NCBI GenBank assembly: GCA_013289695.1
Contig: JABCZK010000001.1
Span: 62,001 to 126,000, forward strand
Direction: 5' to 3'
DNA length: 64,000 nucleotides
Source: Acidobacteriota bacterium
GTDB taxonomy: Bacteria > Acidobacteriota > Terriglobia > Acidiferrales > UBA7541
In this document: positions 19,495-28,612 of the stretch, piece after piece
Numbering within the stretch: position 1 is the stretch's first letter
Layout of the letters: each line of letters begins with the position of its first letter
The notes under the pieces: generated by a model
The model's input: the letters and a program-made list of their open reading frames with translations, nothing else
What the model was told of the DNA's origin: nothing
Databases searched by the model: none
Translations under genes and position numbers: made by a program

Positions 19495-21030
19495 GTGTCG
19501 CCTAGCGCATTTGCGATTTTCGGTGCGGTGCTGTGCGGTGCGCTTGTTTTATGTGGCTGCGACTCATCGAAAACTTCGCTCGATTCCGGCACGGTCAATT
19601 TCCTGATGGATTCCGCGCCGACGAACCTTGATCCGCGCATTGGCGCGGACGCTTATTCGGCGCACGTGGACGGGCTGATGTTTTCCAGCCTGGTGGCGCG
19701 CGACGCGCATATGAATGTGATCCCCGACCTGGCGCAAAGTTGGGACATTCCCAATCCGCTTACCTACATTTTCCATCTGCGGGCAGGCGTGAAATTCCAC
19801 GATGGCCGGCCGCTGACCTCGGCGGATGTGAAGTACACATTCGATACGATTATATTCAGCGCGCTGAAGACGCCCAAACGCGGGGCGTTCAAGATGGTTA
19901 CTTCGGTGGAGGCTCCGGACGATGCCACCGTGATTTTTCATTTGAGTGAAGCGTACGCTTCTTTGCTGACGAGCATGGTGTCGCCGGAAATCGGAATCGT
20001 GCCGCGCGGGTCGGGGGCGGAGATGGCGCAGCATCCAATTGGCACGGGTCCTTTTCGATTTGTGAGCGCGACGACGGATGAAGAAATCGTGCTGGAGCGC
20101 AACGAGAATTATTTTGCTGGCCCACCGAAGATCGAGCGGTTGCGGATGCGCATCGTGCCGGATGCGATCGTGCGCGCGCTGGAGCTGCGCAAGGGCTCAG
20201 CGGACGCGGCGATCAATTCCCTGACGCCGGACATGGTGCTGACGCTGGCGAAAGAGCGCGGGCTTGCGGCGACGGAAGAGCCGGGGACGACGATGGCTTA
20301 TTTGGCGTTCAATTTCGACGATCCGATTTTGGCGAAGCGCGAGGTGCGGCAGGCGCTGGCTTACGCGACGGATCGCGCGACGATTATTAAATATTTATTG
20401 CGCGGACAGGCGCGGCCGGCGCAGAGTTTGCTGCCACCAAATCATTGGGCGTTTGATGCGGATGTGCAGCAGTACGATTTTGATCCGGCGCGGGCGGAAA
20501 CGCTGCTGGATGCGGCGGGTTATCCGCGCGGGGCGGATGGCGTACGGTTGCGGTTGACGCTGAAGACTTCGACGGATGAGTTTACGCGGCTGACGAGCGC
20601 GGCGATCGCGGACCAGTGGAAGCGCGTCGGCGTCGTGCTGGAGTTGCGGCCTTTGGAGTTTGCGACGTTTTATACGGATATTACGCGGGGGAGTTTTCAG
20701 ATGTACACCTTGCGGTGGGTGGGAGCGAATACCGATCCGGATATTTTCGAATACGTGTTTGGGTCGAAGCGGATACCGCCTGTAGGGGCTAATCGCGGGC
20801 ACTATCGTAATCCGGAGCTGGATATTTTGTTGGATGAGGCACGCGTGGAGATTGTCCAGGAACGGCGGAAGGCGATATTGGTGCGGGTGCAGGAGATTGT
20901 GGCTCGCGATGAGCCATATATCAATTTGTGGTATGTGGATAATGTTTGCGTGCATCGGGATCGCTTGGAGGGGATTTCGCTTTCGCCTGGTGGGGATTAC
21001 GATTTTTTGCGTTCGGCGTTTTTGAAGTAG
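19495..21030 (+). CDS. ABC transporter substrate-binding lipoprotein (family 5, peptide-type)
   Basis: Lipobox LVLCGC; NLDPRIGADAYSAHVDGLMFSSLV, GVKFHDGRPLTSADVKYTFD. GTG at 19495 preferred over the track ATG lying inside anmK. Confidence 0.88.
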   Translation: MSPSAFAIFGAVLCGALVLCGCDSSKTSLDSGTVNFLMDSAPTNLDPRIGADAYSAHVDGLMFSSLVARDAHMNVIPDLAQSWDIPNPLTYIFHLRAGVKFHDGRPLTSADVKYTFDTIIFSALKTPKRGAFKMVTSVEAPDDATVIFHLSEAYASLLTSMVSPEIGIVPRGSGAEMAQHPIGTGPFRFVSATTDEEIVLERNENYFAGPPKIERLRMRIVPDAIVRALELRKGSADAAINSLTPDMVLTLAKERGLAATEEPGTTMAYLAFNFDDPILAKREVRQALAYATDRATIIKYLLRGQARPAQSLLPPNHWAFDADVQQYDFDPARAETLLDAAGYPRGADGVRLRLTLKTSTDEFTRLTSAAIADQWKRVGVVLELRPLEFATFYTDITRGSFQMYTLRWVGANTDPDIFEYVFGSKRIPPVGANRGHYRNPELDILLDEARVEIVQERRKAILVRVQEIVARDEPYINLWYVDNVCVHRDRLEGISLSPGGDYDFLRSAFLK

Positions 21031-21152
21031 GGTAAGTCAAAAGATTTTACACAGAGGAGAGGGAGGAAAGGCGGAGGAAAATCTGAGAACCGCAGGATTG
21101 CCGCAGACGGCGCAGAGACAGACAAGAGAGATGCCTCGCTGCGCTCAGAGGA

Positions 21153-21239
21153 TGTGACTAAATTGCCAAAAGGCGATTTTTTTTTATCTAAACTCATTGT
21201 TTTCAGCGTAGTTTTTTGCGGAAAAACAAAAAAGTCACA
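21153..21239. mobile_element. AT-rich MITE-like insert bounded by TGTGACT...AGTCACA
   Basis: 87 bp, conspicuously AT-rich, 7-bp terminal inverted repeats, located inside a family B repeat; contains TTGCC-AAAA-GGCGA followed by T9. Confidence 0.5.
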
Positions 21240-21326
21240 GCCTCTCAGGATGACGATGCTCGTCGCATCGGCTGAGACGCAGACGGCGCAGACAAGTACC
21301 AAGACGTAGGAGTGACGAGTTTGGCA

Positions 21327-21420
21327 TCGTGGCAAGTTGGGACGCAGCCCTTCGATTCCGCACTGCGGGATCTCAGGATGAATCGCGCTGTAGCGCGATT
21401 CAAAAGCAACGCCCCTACCA
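21327..21420 (+). repeat. family D with nested insert 21349-21402
   Basis: gggacgcagc[ccttcgattccgcactgcgggatctcaggatgaatcgcgctgtagcgcgattca]aaagcaacgcccctacc. Confidence 0.85.
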
Positions 21421-21427
21421 AATCAGA

Positions 21428-22066
21428 TTAGGCTTGGAGGGCTTTTTGGATTTCGGAATCGGGGATGGCGCCTTCGCGGACCACGTTCCAGTGGTGGCCG
21501 TCCAGGCGGACTATTGTGGAGGCTAGGGTGCCGCCAGTGTCGCCTGCGTCCAGGACGAGGGGTAAGCGGTCGCCTAATTGTTTTACGATTTGATTGGCGG
21601 CTGTACAGCTGGGAAAGCCGGAAAGATTTGCGCTGGTTCCGGTGATGGGGCCGCCGACGGCTGCGATGATTGCCGTGGGGACGGCCATGTTCGCCCAGCG
21701 CAACGCTACTCGACCGGTATTGCCGGTGACTTTCAGCGGCAAGCGATGGGTGGCTTCGACTACTAGCGTGAGGGCGCCGGGCCAGAATTTGTGCGCGAGG
21801 GTCAGAAAGGCGTCGGGAACATCGCGGATTAGCGTGACGGCTTGTTCGATGGAATTCACCAGGATGGGGAGCGCTTTGGTTTCGGGGCGTCCCTTCACGC
21901 GAAAAACGGCTTCGATGGCGGCGAGATTGAAGGGGTCAGCGGACAGGGCGTAGAAGGTGTCGGTGGGAACGCCGACGACCTGGCCGCGTTTGATGAAGCC
22001 GGCAGCGTAGTCCACCAAGTGTTGTTCCGGAGTTGCAGCTGAAATTTTCAGGACTTCGACGGGCAA
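21428..22066 (-). CDS. L-threonylcarbamoyladenylate synthase (Sua5/YwlC/TsaC)
   Basis: GQVVGVPTDTFYALSADPFN, KGRPETKALPILV, FWPGALTLVVEA, ITGTSANLSG. Confidence 0.93.
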   Translation of the reverse strand: MPVEVLKISAATPEQHLVDYAAGFIKRGQVVGVPTDTFYALSADPFNLAAIEAVFRVKGRPETKALPILVNSIEQAVTLIRDVPDAFLTLAHKFWPGALTLVVEATHRLPLKVTGNTGRVALRWANMAVPTAIIAAVGGPITGTSANLSGFPSCTAANQIVKQLGDRLPLVLDAGDTGGTLASTIVRLDGHHWNVVREGAIPDSEIQKALQA

Positions 22067-22228
22067 GTGATCACTCTCTGCGGGTTACGCCTCAAGTTCG
22101 CTTGGCACGCTATCATATCGGCTGCGATGGAAGCAAGGTGGAGGTCGTGGTGTGTACGATTTGGTTTTTGCCCGGATGGCGCTGCTGCCGATCTGCGACA
22201 TTCCGTGCCCTTCCCACGGGCGATGAGT

Positions 22229-22314
22229 GGGCGAGGCAAGCCTCGCCTAGAGCGTTTTGTCGACGCTGTTTTCGATTCGACGAAAGCGGCGGCAAGCCGC
22301 CGCACTCCAAAATA
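22229..22314 (+). repeat. family C, copy 5
   Basis: gggcgaggcaagcctcgcctagagcgttttg...gcggcggcaagccgccgcactccaa. Confidence 0.85.
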
Positions 22315-22377
22315 GGGTCAGTGTCGCTCAATTGGAGATGGCTCGACGGGGCGTGAGGCGTTTGTTAGGCTGAGGAT

Positions 22378-23268
22378 GTGGCGCAACACTTGAGTGAAGA
22401 GCTGATTACCAGCCGCGAGAACAAGTGGCTGAAGATATTTCGCGCGGCTTTGCGCGGGACGGGTCCGACGGAGGGCGAGCCGATTAGCGTCGAGGGGCCG
22501 AAGCTGGTGGAGGACGCGCTGCGTTCGGGATTGCAGGCCGAGGCGCTGCTAGTGAGCGAGGCGGGCGAGACAGAGTTGGAACGGATTTTGCGCGCGGCGA
22601 GTGAGAGTGAGGCGGGGATTCCGCGTTCGCGGGTGATGCGGACTACGGACAAATTGTTTGCTTCGGTCGCGGGGACGGAGACGCCGCAGGGAGTGGCGGC
22701 GCTTTTTCGTCAGCCTTTGTGGCAATTTGATGATGTGGTGCGCGGGGCGGCTGCCGCTGACGGGGCCTTACGCGGCGATGCGGCGCTGGTGGTGGTGTTG
22801 GCGGCGGTGCAGGATCCGGGGAATATCGGAACGATCGTGCGGTCGGCGGAGGCGTTTGGCGCGACGGGAGTGGTGACTACGCGCGGAAGCGCTGATCCGT
22901 GGTCGCCGAAGGCTTTGCGGGCGTCGGCGGGATCGGGATTGCGATTTCCTGTTCTGCGTGGGATGGCGATTCCGGTGCTTTTGGCGCAGTTGAGAGTGGC
23001 TGGGGTTAAGATCGTGGCCGCTAGCTCGCATTCTGGCGCTGTGACTGGTGCGAGGGAGGATGCTGCGGCGGATTTGCGCGAGGCTGTGGCGATTTTTATT
23101 GGGAACGAAGGTGCTGGGTTGCCGCACGAGATTGAGCATGTGGCGGATGCGCGTATTTCGATTCCGATGAGCGTCGCGGTCGAGTCGTTGAACGCTGGGG
23201 TGGCGGCTTCGGTGGTTTTGTACGAGGCAGCGCGGCAGAGGAAAGGCCTTACCACAGATGAACGCTGA
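22378..23268 (+). CDS. TrmH/SpoU-family RNA methyltransferase
   Basis: VVLAAVQDPGNIGTIVRSAEAFGATGVV, FIGNEGAGLPHEIEHVADARISIPMSVAVESLNAGVAASVVLYEA. Confidence 0.93.
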   Translation: MAQHLSEELITSRENKWLKIFRAALRGTGPTEGEPISVEGPKLVEDALRSGLQAEALLVSEAGETELERILRAASESEAGIPRSRVMRTTDKLFASVAGTETPQGVAALFRQPLWQFDDVVRGAAAADGALRGDAALVVVLAAVQDPGNIGTIVRSAEAFGATGVVTTRGSADPWSPKALRASAGSGLRFPVLRGMAIPVLLAQLRVAGVKIVAASSHSGAVTGAREDAAADLREAVAIFIGNEGAGLPHEIEHVADARISIPMSVAVESLNAGVAASVVLYEAARQRKGLTTDER

Positions 23269-23587
23269 TAAAAGCTCAGGCAATGACGCCCGAAACGGAA
23301 GCGAGAGCGGAATGTTGCCGAACACCAACAAGCCCTGGGAAAAAGAAAAAGCATATCGATGTCCATGCTGCAGGTACAAGACGCTGCATGGCCGAGGGCA
23401 GTACGAAATCTGCAAGGTTTGCTTTTGGGAAGACGACGGACAGGACGATCACGATGCGTCCGATGTGCGCGGAGGACCAAATTACGAGCTCAGTTTGACG
23501 CGGGCGCGAGAAAACTTTAAGGATTTCAAAGCCTCCAGGCGGTGCTCCTGCGCCAACGTGAGACCGCCGAAGCCCGACGAAATCTAG
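23258..23587 (+). CDS. CPCC-family cysteine-rich protein
   Basis: YRCPCCRYKTLHGRGQYEICKVCFWEDDGQDDHDASDVRGGPNYELSL. Confidence 0.8.
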   Translation: MNADKSSGNDARNGSESGMLPNTNKPWEKEKAYRCPCCRYKTLHGRGQYEICKVCFWEDDGQDDHDASDVRGGPNYELSLTRARENFKDFKASRRCSCANVRPPKPDEI

Positions 23588-23613
23588 AATTGACGTTGGA
23601 CGGTAATTTGACG

Positions 23614-24957
23614 ATGGGATTATTTCAAACTATTCAACCTGAGGAAGATTCGCCGGCGGGGCGGCCGCTGGCGGACCGGATGCGTCCGCAGACTTTGGAT
23701 GAATTTATTGGGCAGGAAGAATTGCTGGGGCCTGGTAAACCTTTGCGCGTGCAGATTGAGCGCGACGATTTGGGTTCGATGCTCTTGTGGGGGCCTCCGG
23801 GGTGCGGCAAGACGACACTGGCGCGAATTATTGCGCGGACTACGAAGTCGGAATTCATTCCTTTCAGCGCGGTCCTTTCCGGGATCAAGGAAATCAAGGA
23901 AGTGATGGCCAAAGCGGAGGCCACGCGGCGCTACGGGCGGCGCACGATCGTGTTCGTGGATGAAGTGCACCGGTTCAATCGCGCGCAGCAGGATGCGTTT
24001 TTGCCACACGTGGAGGCGGGGAACATTTTATTGATTGGCGCGACTACGGAAAATCCGTCGTTCGAGGTAATTGCGCCGCTGCTTTCGCGGATGAATGTGT
24101 ATGTGCTGAAGGCGCTGACGCAGGAGCAGATCGTTTCGCTACTGGAACGCGCGCTGGCGGATGACGTCCGCGGCCTGGGAAAATTGAACGTGGCGGCGAA
24201 CCTGGAGATCTTGCATCGCATCGCGATTCTGGCTAATGGAGATGCGCGGGCGGCTTACAACACTTTGGAAGCGCTGGTGATGGGGACGGAGCCTGGGCCC
24301 GAGGCGCGGCGCGTGCTGACGCAAGAGCGGCTGGAGGATGTTCTGCAGCGGAAGTTGCTGCCGTATGACAAGTCGGGCGAAGAACATTTCAATCTGATTT
24401 CGGCGCTGCACAAGTCTGTGCGGAATTCGGATGCGGATGCAGCTTTGTACTGGATGGCGCGCATGATCGAATCCGGGGAGGATCCGCTGTACATCGCGCG
24501 GCGGCTGGTGCGCATGGCGAGTGAAGATATTGGATTGGCGGAGCCGCACGCCGTGGAAGTTACGATCGCGGCGATGCAGGCGTTTGAATTGTTGGGACCA
24601 CCGGAGGGGCATTTGGCGCTGGCGCAGGCGGCGGTGTATTTGTCGCTCGCGCCGAAATCGAACGCCGTGTACAAAGCTTATGGCAAAGTGCAGGACGATT
24701 TGCAGAGCACCATGGCGGAGCCTGTGCCGCTGCAGATCCGGAATGCGGTGACGGGGTTGATGAAGAATATCGGGTATGGGAAGGGCTATCAATACGCTCA
24801 CGATTTCGAGGATAAGGTTACGGACATGAGTTGTTTGCCGGAAAGTTTGGCGGGACGGACTTATTACAATCCTACGGATCAGGGATTCGAGGCGCGGATT
24901 CGGTTGCGGCTGGAGGAAATTCGGCGGATTCAGAAAAAGCCGGCGGAGAAATGCTAA
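23614..24957 (+). CDS. rarA: replication-associated recombination protein A (AAA ATPase)
   Basis: PLADRMRPQTLDEFIGQE, LWGPPGCGKTTLARII, FVDEVHRFNRAQQDAFLPHVE, GATTENPSFEV; ATG at 23614. Confidence 0.94.
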   Translation: MGLFQTIQPEEDSPAGRPLADRMRPQTLDEFIGQEELLGPGKPLRVQIERDDLGSMLLWGPPGCGKTTLARIIARTTKSEFIPFSAVLSGIKEIKEVMAKAEATRRYGRRTIVFVDEVHRFNRAQQDAFLPHVEAGNILLIGATTENPSFEVIAPLLSRMNVYVLKALTQEQIVSLLERALADDVRGLGKLNVAANLEILHRIAILANGDARAAYNTLEALVMGTEPGPEARRVLTQERLEDVLQRKLLPYDKSGEEHFNLISALHKSVRNSDADAALYWMARMIESGEDPLYIARRLVRMASEDIGLAEPHAVEVTIAAMQAFELLGPPEGHLALAQAAVYLSLAPKSNAVYKAYGKVQDDLQSTMAEPVPLQIRNAVTGLMKNIGYGKGYQYAHDFEDKVTDMSCLPESLAGRTYYNPTDQGFEARIRLRLEEIRRIQKKPAEKC

Positions 24958-25009
24958 GTTATTGGCGGAAACGAAATCGCCGGCAAGAGTGTGCCGCGCG
25001 CCCGATCAA

Positions 25010-25110
25010 GGCTGTGTCGCACCGACGGCGCTCCGGATTATCTTTACGATTTTTCCCAGCCCTTCCGGGCTGGGCTAAGTTGTGCCGCGCCTGCGGCGCT
25101 GGGGTCAGGG
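25010..25110 (+). repeat. family J repeat
   Basis: tgtgtcgcac.gacggcgctccggatt...gggctgggcta..ttgtgccgcgcctgcggcgctgg; second copy at 30309-30405. Confidence 0.75.
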
Positions 25111-25451
25111 AGTTCATGGAGAAGAGAGCCGGCGAGACAGCTGGATGGAAGCGCGGGTCCGAGAAGGCCAAGGCGGAACTTCAGCGGCTAAAGCCGCTCG
25201 GATTCCGCGCGGATTATGTCGTGGCTAAAGCCACGACCCACAAAGATTCCCGCGCCCTTACACACGATCTGACCCCCCGGCCTTTCGCTTCGCCTCTTCA
25301 AATCCGAATCCTAAGAACCGGGAGGACGCTCGCGTTAGGAAAGGTAACGGCAAACCAACCGCAACGGCTGCCCGGTTCGGTCAACCTGAACCGGCCGCTA
25401 CAAAGGCCGCGGCTACGTCGTGCGATAACCGCGAAGTATATTTTCTGGGCC

Positions 25452-26576
25452 GTGGTGCTGTGCGCGCTAGTTGTGCCGGTGTTGGGGCTGGCGGAAATAA
25501 AGCAGGGGGCGGTGTTTGACCAGGACGTGCAGGCGTTTGCGATTTCGCAGGACAATCATGTGGTGTACGCGGTGGAGCGCATGAAGCGGATCAAGAAGCT
25601 GATTGTGGAGCACGACGATTTCTGGGTGGGCGATGTTGACGGAAAAAAGCGCAAGATTATTGATGGCGACAAGTTTACGCCGGTGCCCTTCTCTCCTGAC
25701 GAGGAACCGAGCGATCCGGGTGATTCCAAGCACCCGCCTTTGCCGCATCAGCACAGCTACCAGGTGGACACGCTGACTTGGTCGCCGGACAGCAAGCGGA
25801 TCGTGGTGAAGATGGATACTTCGGAGCTGGCGCAGCCGCGCGGGAGCATCGTGCAGCAGTTGGATGAGCAGCAGACGGTGCGGCCGAACACGATTTTGTA
25901 TTTGATGGATGCGGATGGGCGGGAGATTTCGATTTCTGGATCGAAGACCGCGACGCTTTCGGATGCGTTTAATGCGGCGTGGCTGGCGGATGGACAGACT
26001 TTGGTGTATCTGTCGAAAACTGACGGCGGGCTGAGCCAGATTAATGCGTTGCGGCCGGCGGATGGAAAGAAGCGAGTGCTTTTTGAAGGGTTCACTTTTG
26101 CCGCGGTGGCTTGGGACACGAAGCGCAACCAGGCGTTTGCGGTTGAACAGAATACGCGGCTGGTGGGTGCGCCGAAAATCATGCAATTGGATCTGGTGGC
26201 GGAGAGGGTGACGGAATTGGGGTCTGTGGAGGAATACGCGGGATTTTTGACGGTGGCGCCTTCGGCTAAGAAGATCGCCTATTTCAAGGATGGGGATACG
26301 CTGGAGGTGCGGGACGTGGTGGGCAAGGCGAAACCGGTGGTGGTGCGCGTGGCGATTGGGGAATTTCAGTGGGCGCGCGACGAACAGCACATATTGCTGA
26401 AGCGCGGGCAGCCGCAGCAGTCGAATAATTTGGTCTGGGTGGGAGTTTACAACGGAACGTTCGAGCCGTTTTTTCACGGATTGGAGTTTCATAGTTTTGC
26501 GATTGCGCCGGATGGAGAGACGGTGGGGGTGACGGAGCCGGGGAAACGGGCGCTCGTGATGTATCGGTTGCAGTGA
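25452..26576 (+). CDS. secreted TolB/WD40-like beta-propeller protein
   Basis: Signal-like VVLCALVVPVLGLAE followed by repeated ...TWSPDSKRIVVKM, AAWLADGQTLVYLS, IAPDGETVGVT blades. The track start (24831) runs through repeats; start approximate. Confidence 0.65.
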   Translation: MVLCALVVPVLGLAEIKQGAVFDQDVQAFAISQDNHVVYAVERMKRIKKLIVEHDDFWVGDVDGKKRKIIDGDKFTPVPFSPDEEPSDPGDSKHPPLPHQHSYQVDTLTWSPDSKRIVVKMDTSELAQPRGSIVQQLDEQQTVRPNTILYLMDADGREISISGSKTATLSDAFNAAWLADGQTLVYLSKTDGGLSQINALRPADGKKRVLFEGFTFAAVAWDTKRNQAFAVEQNTRLVGAPKIMQLDLVAERVTELGSVEEYAGFLTVAPSAKKIAYFKDGDTLEVRDVVGKAKPVVVRVAIGEFQWARDEQHILLKRGQPQQSNNLVWVGVYNGTFEPFFHGLEFHSFAIAPDGETVGVTEPGKRALVMYRLQ

Positions 26577-26947
26577 GGGGCTGGCGTTTGCGCGCGATTG
26601 TTGATCGTGACAGGGTGCCGTGGTTTAGGTCGGGCCCAAGGCACCACAGATGAACGCAGATGAACACAGATAAACGCGATTCGACTGAAACTCGCCGTAG
26701 TGCGTCTGATTGACTGCCGACCTAGACGAGCGAAAAGCAGATCCCTGTCTACGTCCCGCGCCGGCCACACGGCGGCGGGACGGAAAAAGCGCGGGACTTC
26801 GTTCGGGATGACACGCGATTCTTTGCTGCGGCCGGGCTGGCATCGTAGCAAGCTGGGGCGCAGCAAGCAGCGCCCCTACCACGCCTCGTCGGAATTCCAG
26901 CTGCAATCGATGCCGCCCCACATTGCAGGATCGCCGCTACGAAGGCG

Positions 26948-27439
26948 TTAGCTGCTGGCGGGATCTTTTGTTAGGCGGAGGCGGCGGACGTGTTCTTTTA
27001 GGATGCAGGAATTCATTTGGACGAAGAGGCCTGCGCGGCGGGCGCGCTCGGCGGCTTCGGGATCGATTACGCCTTCTTGCATCCAGATGGCGCGGGCGCC
27101 GATGCGGATGGCCGAGTCCACGATGTCCGGCACGAATTCGGATCGGCGGAAGATGTTCACGATATCCACTTTTTCGGGAATGTCTTCCAGGCGCGCGTAG
27201 CACTTCTCGCCAAGTATTTTGCTTTCCAGCGGATTCACGGGGATGATGCGGTATCCGGCGGATTGTAAATAATCGGCAACACCGTAGCTGGGGCGGAATT
27301 TGCGATTGGAGAGGCCGACGATGGCGATGGTGCGGCTGGCCTTTAGAATCTCCATCGTCGGATCGCGAGGCGCGGCCTGCGTGCTTCCGCTTTCGAGCGA
27401 GTTTATGGACGAGTCGGATTCGTCGGCGGATTCAGTCAT
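26948..27439 (-). CDS. CoA-binding domain protein (YccU-like)
   Basis: IAIVGLSNRKFRPSYGVADYLQSAGYRIIPVNP, IWMQEGVID. Confidence 0.88.
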   Translation of the reverse strand: MTESADESDSSINSLESGSTQAAPRDPTMEILKASRTIAIVGLSNRKFRPSYGVADYLQSAGYRIIPVNPLESKILGEKCYARLEDIPEKVDIVNIFRRSEFVPDIVDSAIRIGARAIWMQEGVIDPEAAERARRAGLFVQMNSCILKEHVRRLRLTKDPASS

Positions 27440-28599
27440 TAAATGTCCCGGGAATCCCCTTCCAGAAATTGGCGGATGGACGGTTGCGATTCGCGCGGCG
27501 TAGTGTCTCTTACCAGTGCAAGCGAGTCCAGAAATTTATTGTTTTCTTCGGGGGTGCCGACCGAGACGCGGATGGCGGTGGGCAGGCCCATCCAGCGCAT
27601 GGGCCGGACGATGACGCCGCGGGTAAGAAGCTCTTCGCTGATGGGTTCGGCGTCGCGTCCGAATTCGACGAGCAGGAAATTCGCGACCGACGGGACGAAT
27701 TGGATCGCCAGTGATTTCAAGCCTGCCGAGAGTTGTACCTGGCCAGCGCGATTGGATTCGACGGAATGGCGGACGTGTTCTCGGTCGTCGAGTGCTGCCA
27801 GGGCAGCCGCTTGCGCGACGCCGGAAGTGTTGAAGGGGCCGCGCAGCTTGTTCATTTCGTCGAGAAGGTCGGCGGGGCCGATGCCGTAGCCGATGCGCAG
27901 GCCTGCCAGGCCGTACACTTTGGAAAAAGTGCGGAGGACGATTACGTTGCGGCGGCGCTGGGCTACGGCGATAGAGCGCGAATAATCGGGGCGCTCGACA
28001 TATTCGAAATAGGCTTCGTCCACGACCACGAGGACGGTTTCCGGAACGCGCGCGAGGAAGGAATCTAGTTCGTCGGCGGTGAACATAGTGCCGGTTGGAT
28101 TGTTGGGATTCGCGAGATAGACAATTTTGGCTTCGGGCGGGAGATTGCGGGCGATGGAGTCTAGATCGAACGCATAATTTCGCAGCGGAATTTCGAGAAG
28201 GCGTGCTCCGGCGGCGCGAATCGCGATGTAGTACAGCGGGAAAGAACCGTGCGAAGTGACACCGCAATCGGCTTGGGTGAGCATGATGCGCGCGGCGAGG
28301 TCAATCAATTCGGTGGAGCCTGCGCCGAGAATTATATTTTCGGTGGGGACGCTGTGCTTCTTTGCGAGAGCTTCGCGGACGTAGAAGCCGCTGCCGTCGG
28401 GATAGCGATTAGAATCGGCGAGAGCTTTTTGCGCGGCGGCGATAGCGAGGGGCGACGGGCCGAGCGGATTTTCATTGGAAGCGAGTTTGATGGGATGCAT
28501 TTTCAGTTCGCGTTCAACCTCTTGGATTGGTTTTCCGGGCACGTAGGGAGCCAACGCGCGAATGTGAGGGGGGACGAGATCATGAATGTACTTGGTCAT
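27439..28599 (-). CDS. hisC: histidinol-phosphate aminotransferase
   Basis: KLASNENPLGPSP, YLANPNNPTGTMF, VVVDEAYFEYV, RTFSKVYGLAGLRIGYGIG. Confidence 0.92.
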   Translation of the reverse strand: MTKYIHDLVPPHIRALAPYVPGKPIQEVERELKMHPIKLASNENPLGPSPLAIAAAQKALADSNRYPDGSGFYVREALAKKHSVPTENIILGAGSTELIDLAARIMLTQADCGVTSHGSFPLYYIAIRAAGARLLEIPLRNYAFDLDSIARNLPPEAKIVYLANPNNPTGTMFTADELDSFLARVPETVLVVVDEAYFEYVERPDYSRSIAVAQRRRNVIVLRTFSKVYGLAGLRIGYGIGPADLLDEMNKLRGPFNTSGVAQAAALAALDDREHVRHSVESNRAGQVQLSAGLKSLAIQFVPSVANFLLVEFGRDAEPISEELLTRGVIVRPMRWMGLPTAIRVSVGTPEENNKFLDSLALVRDTTPRESQPSIRQFLEGDSRDI

Positions 28600-28612
28600 T
28601 CGCTGGGGTGGC

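Noticed and set aside
18249-19640. 463-aa minus-strand ORF
   Set aside because: Shadow ORF antisense to anmK.
25467-26492. 341-aa minus-strand ORF
   Set aside because: Shadow of the beta-propeller gene; composition bias only.
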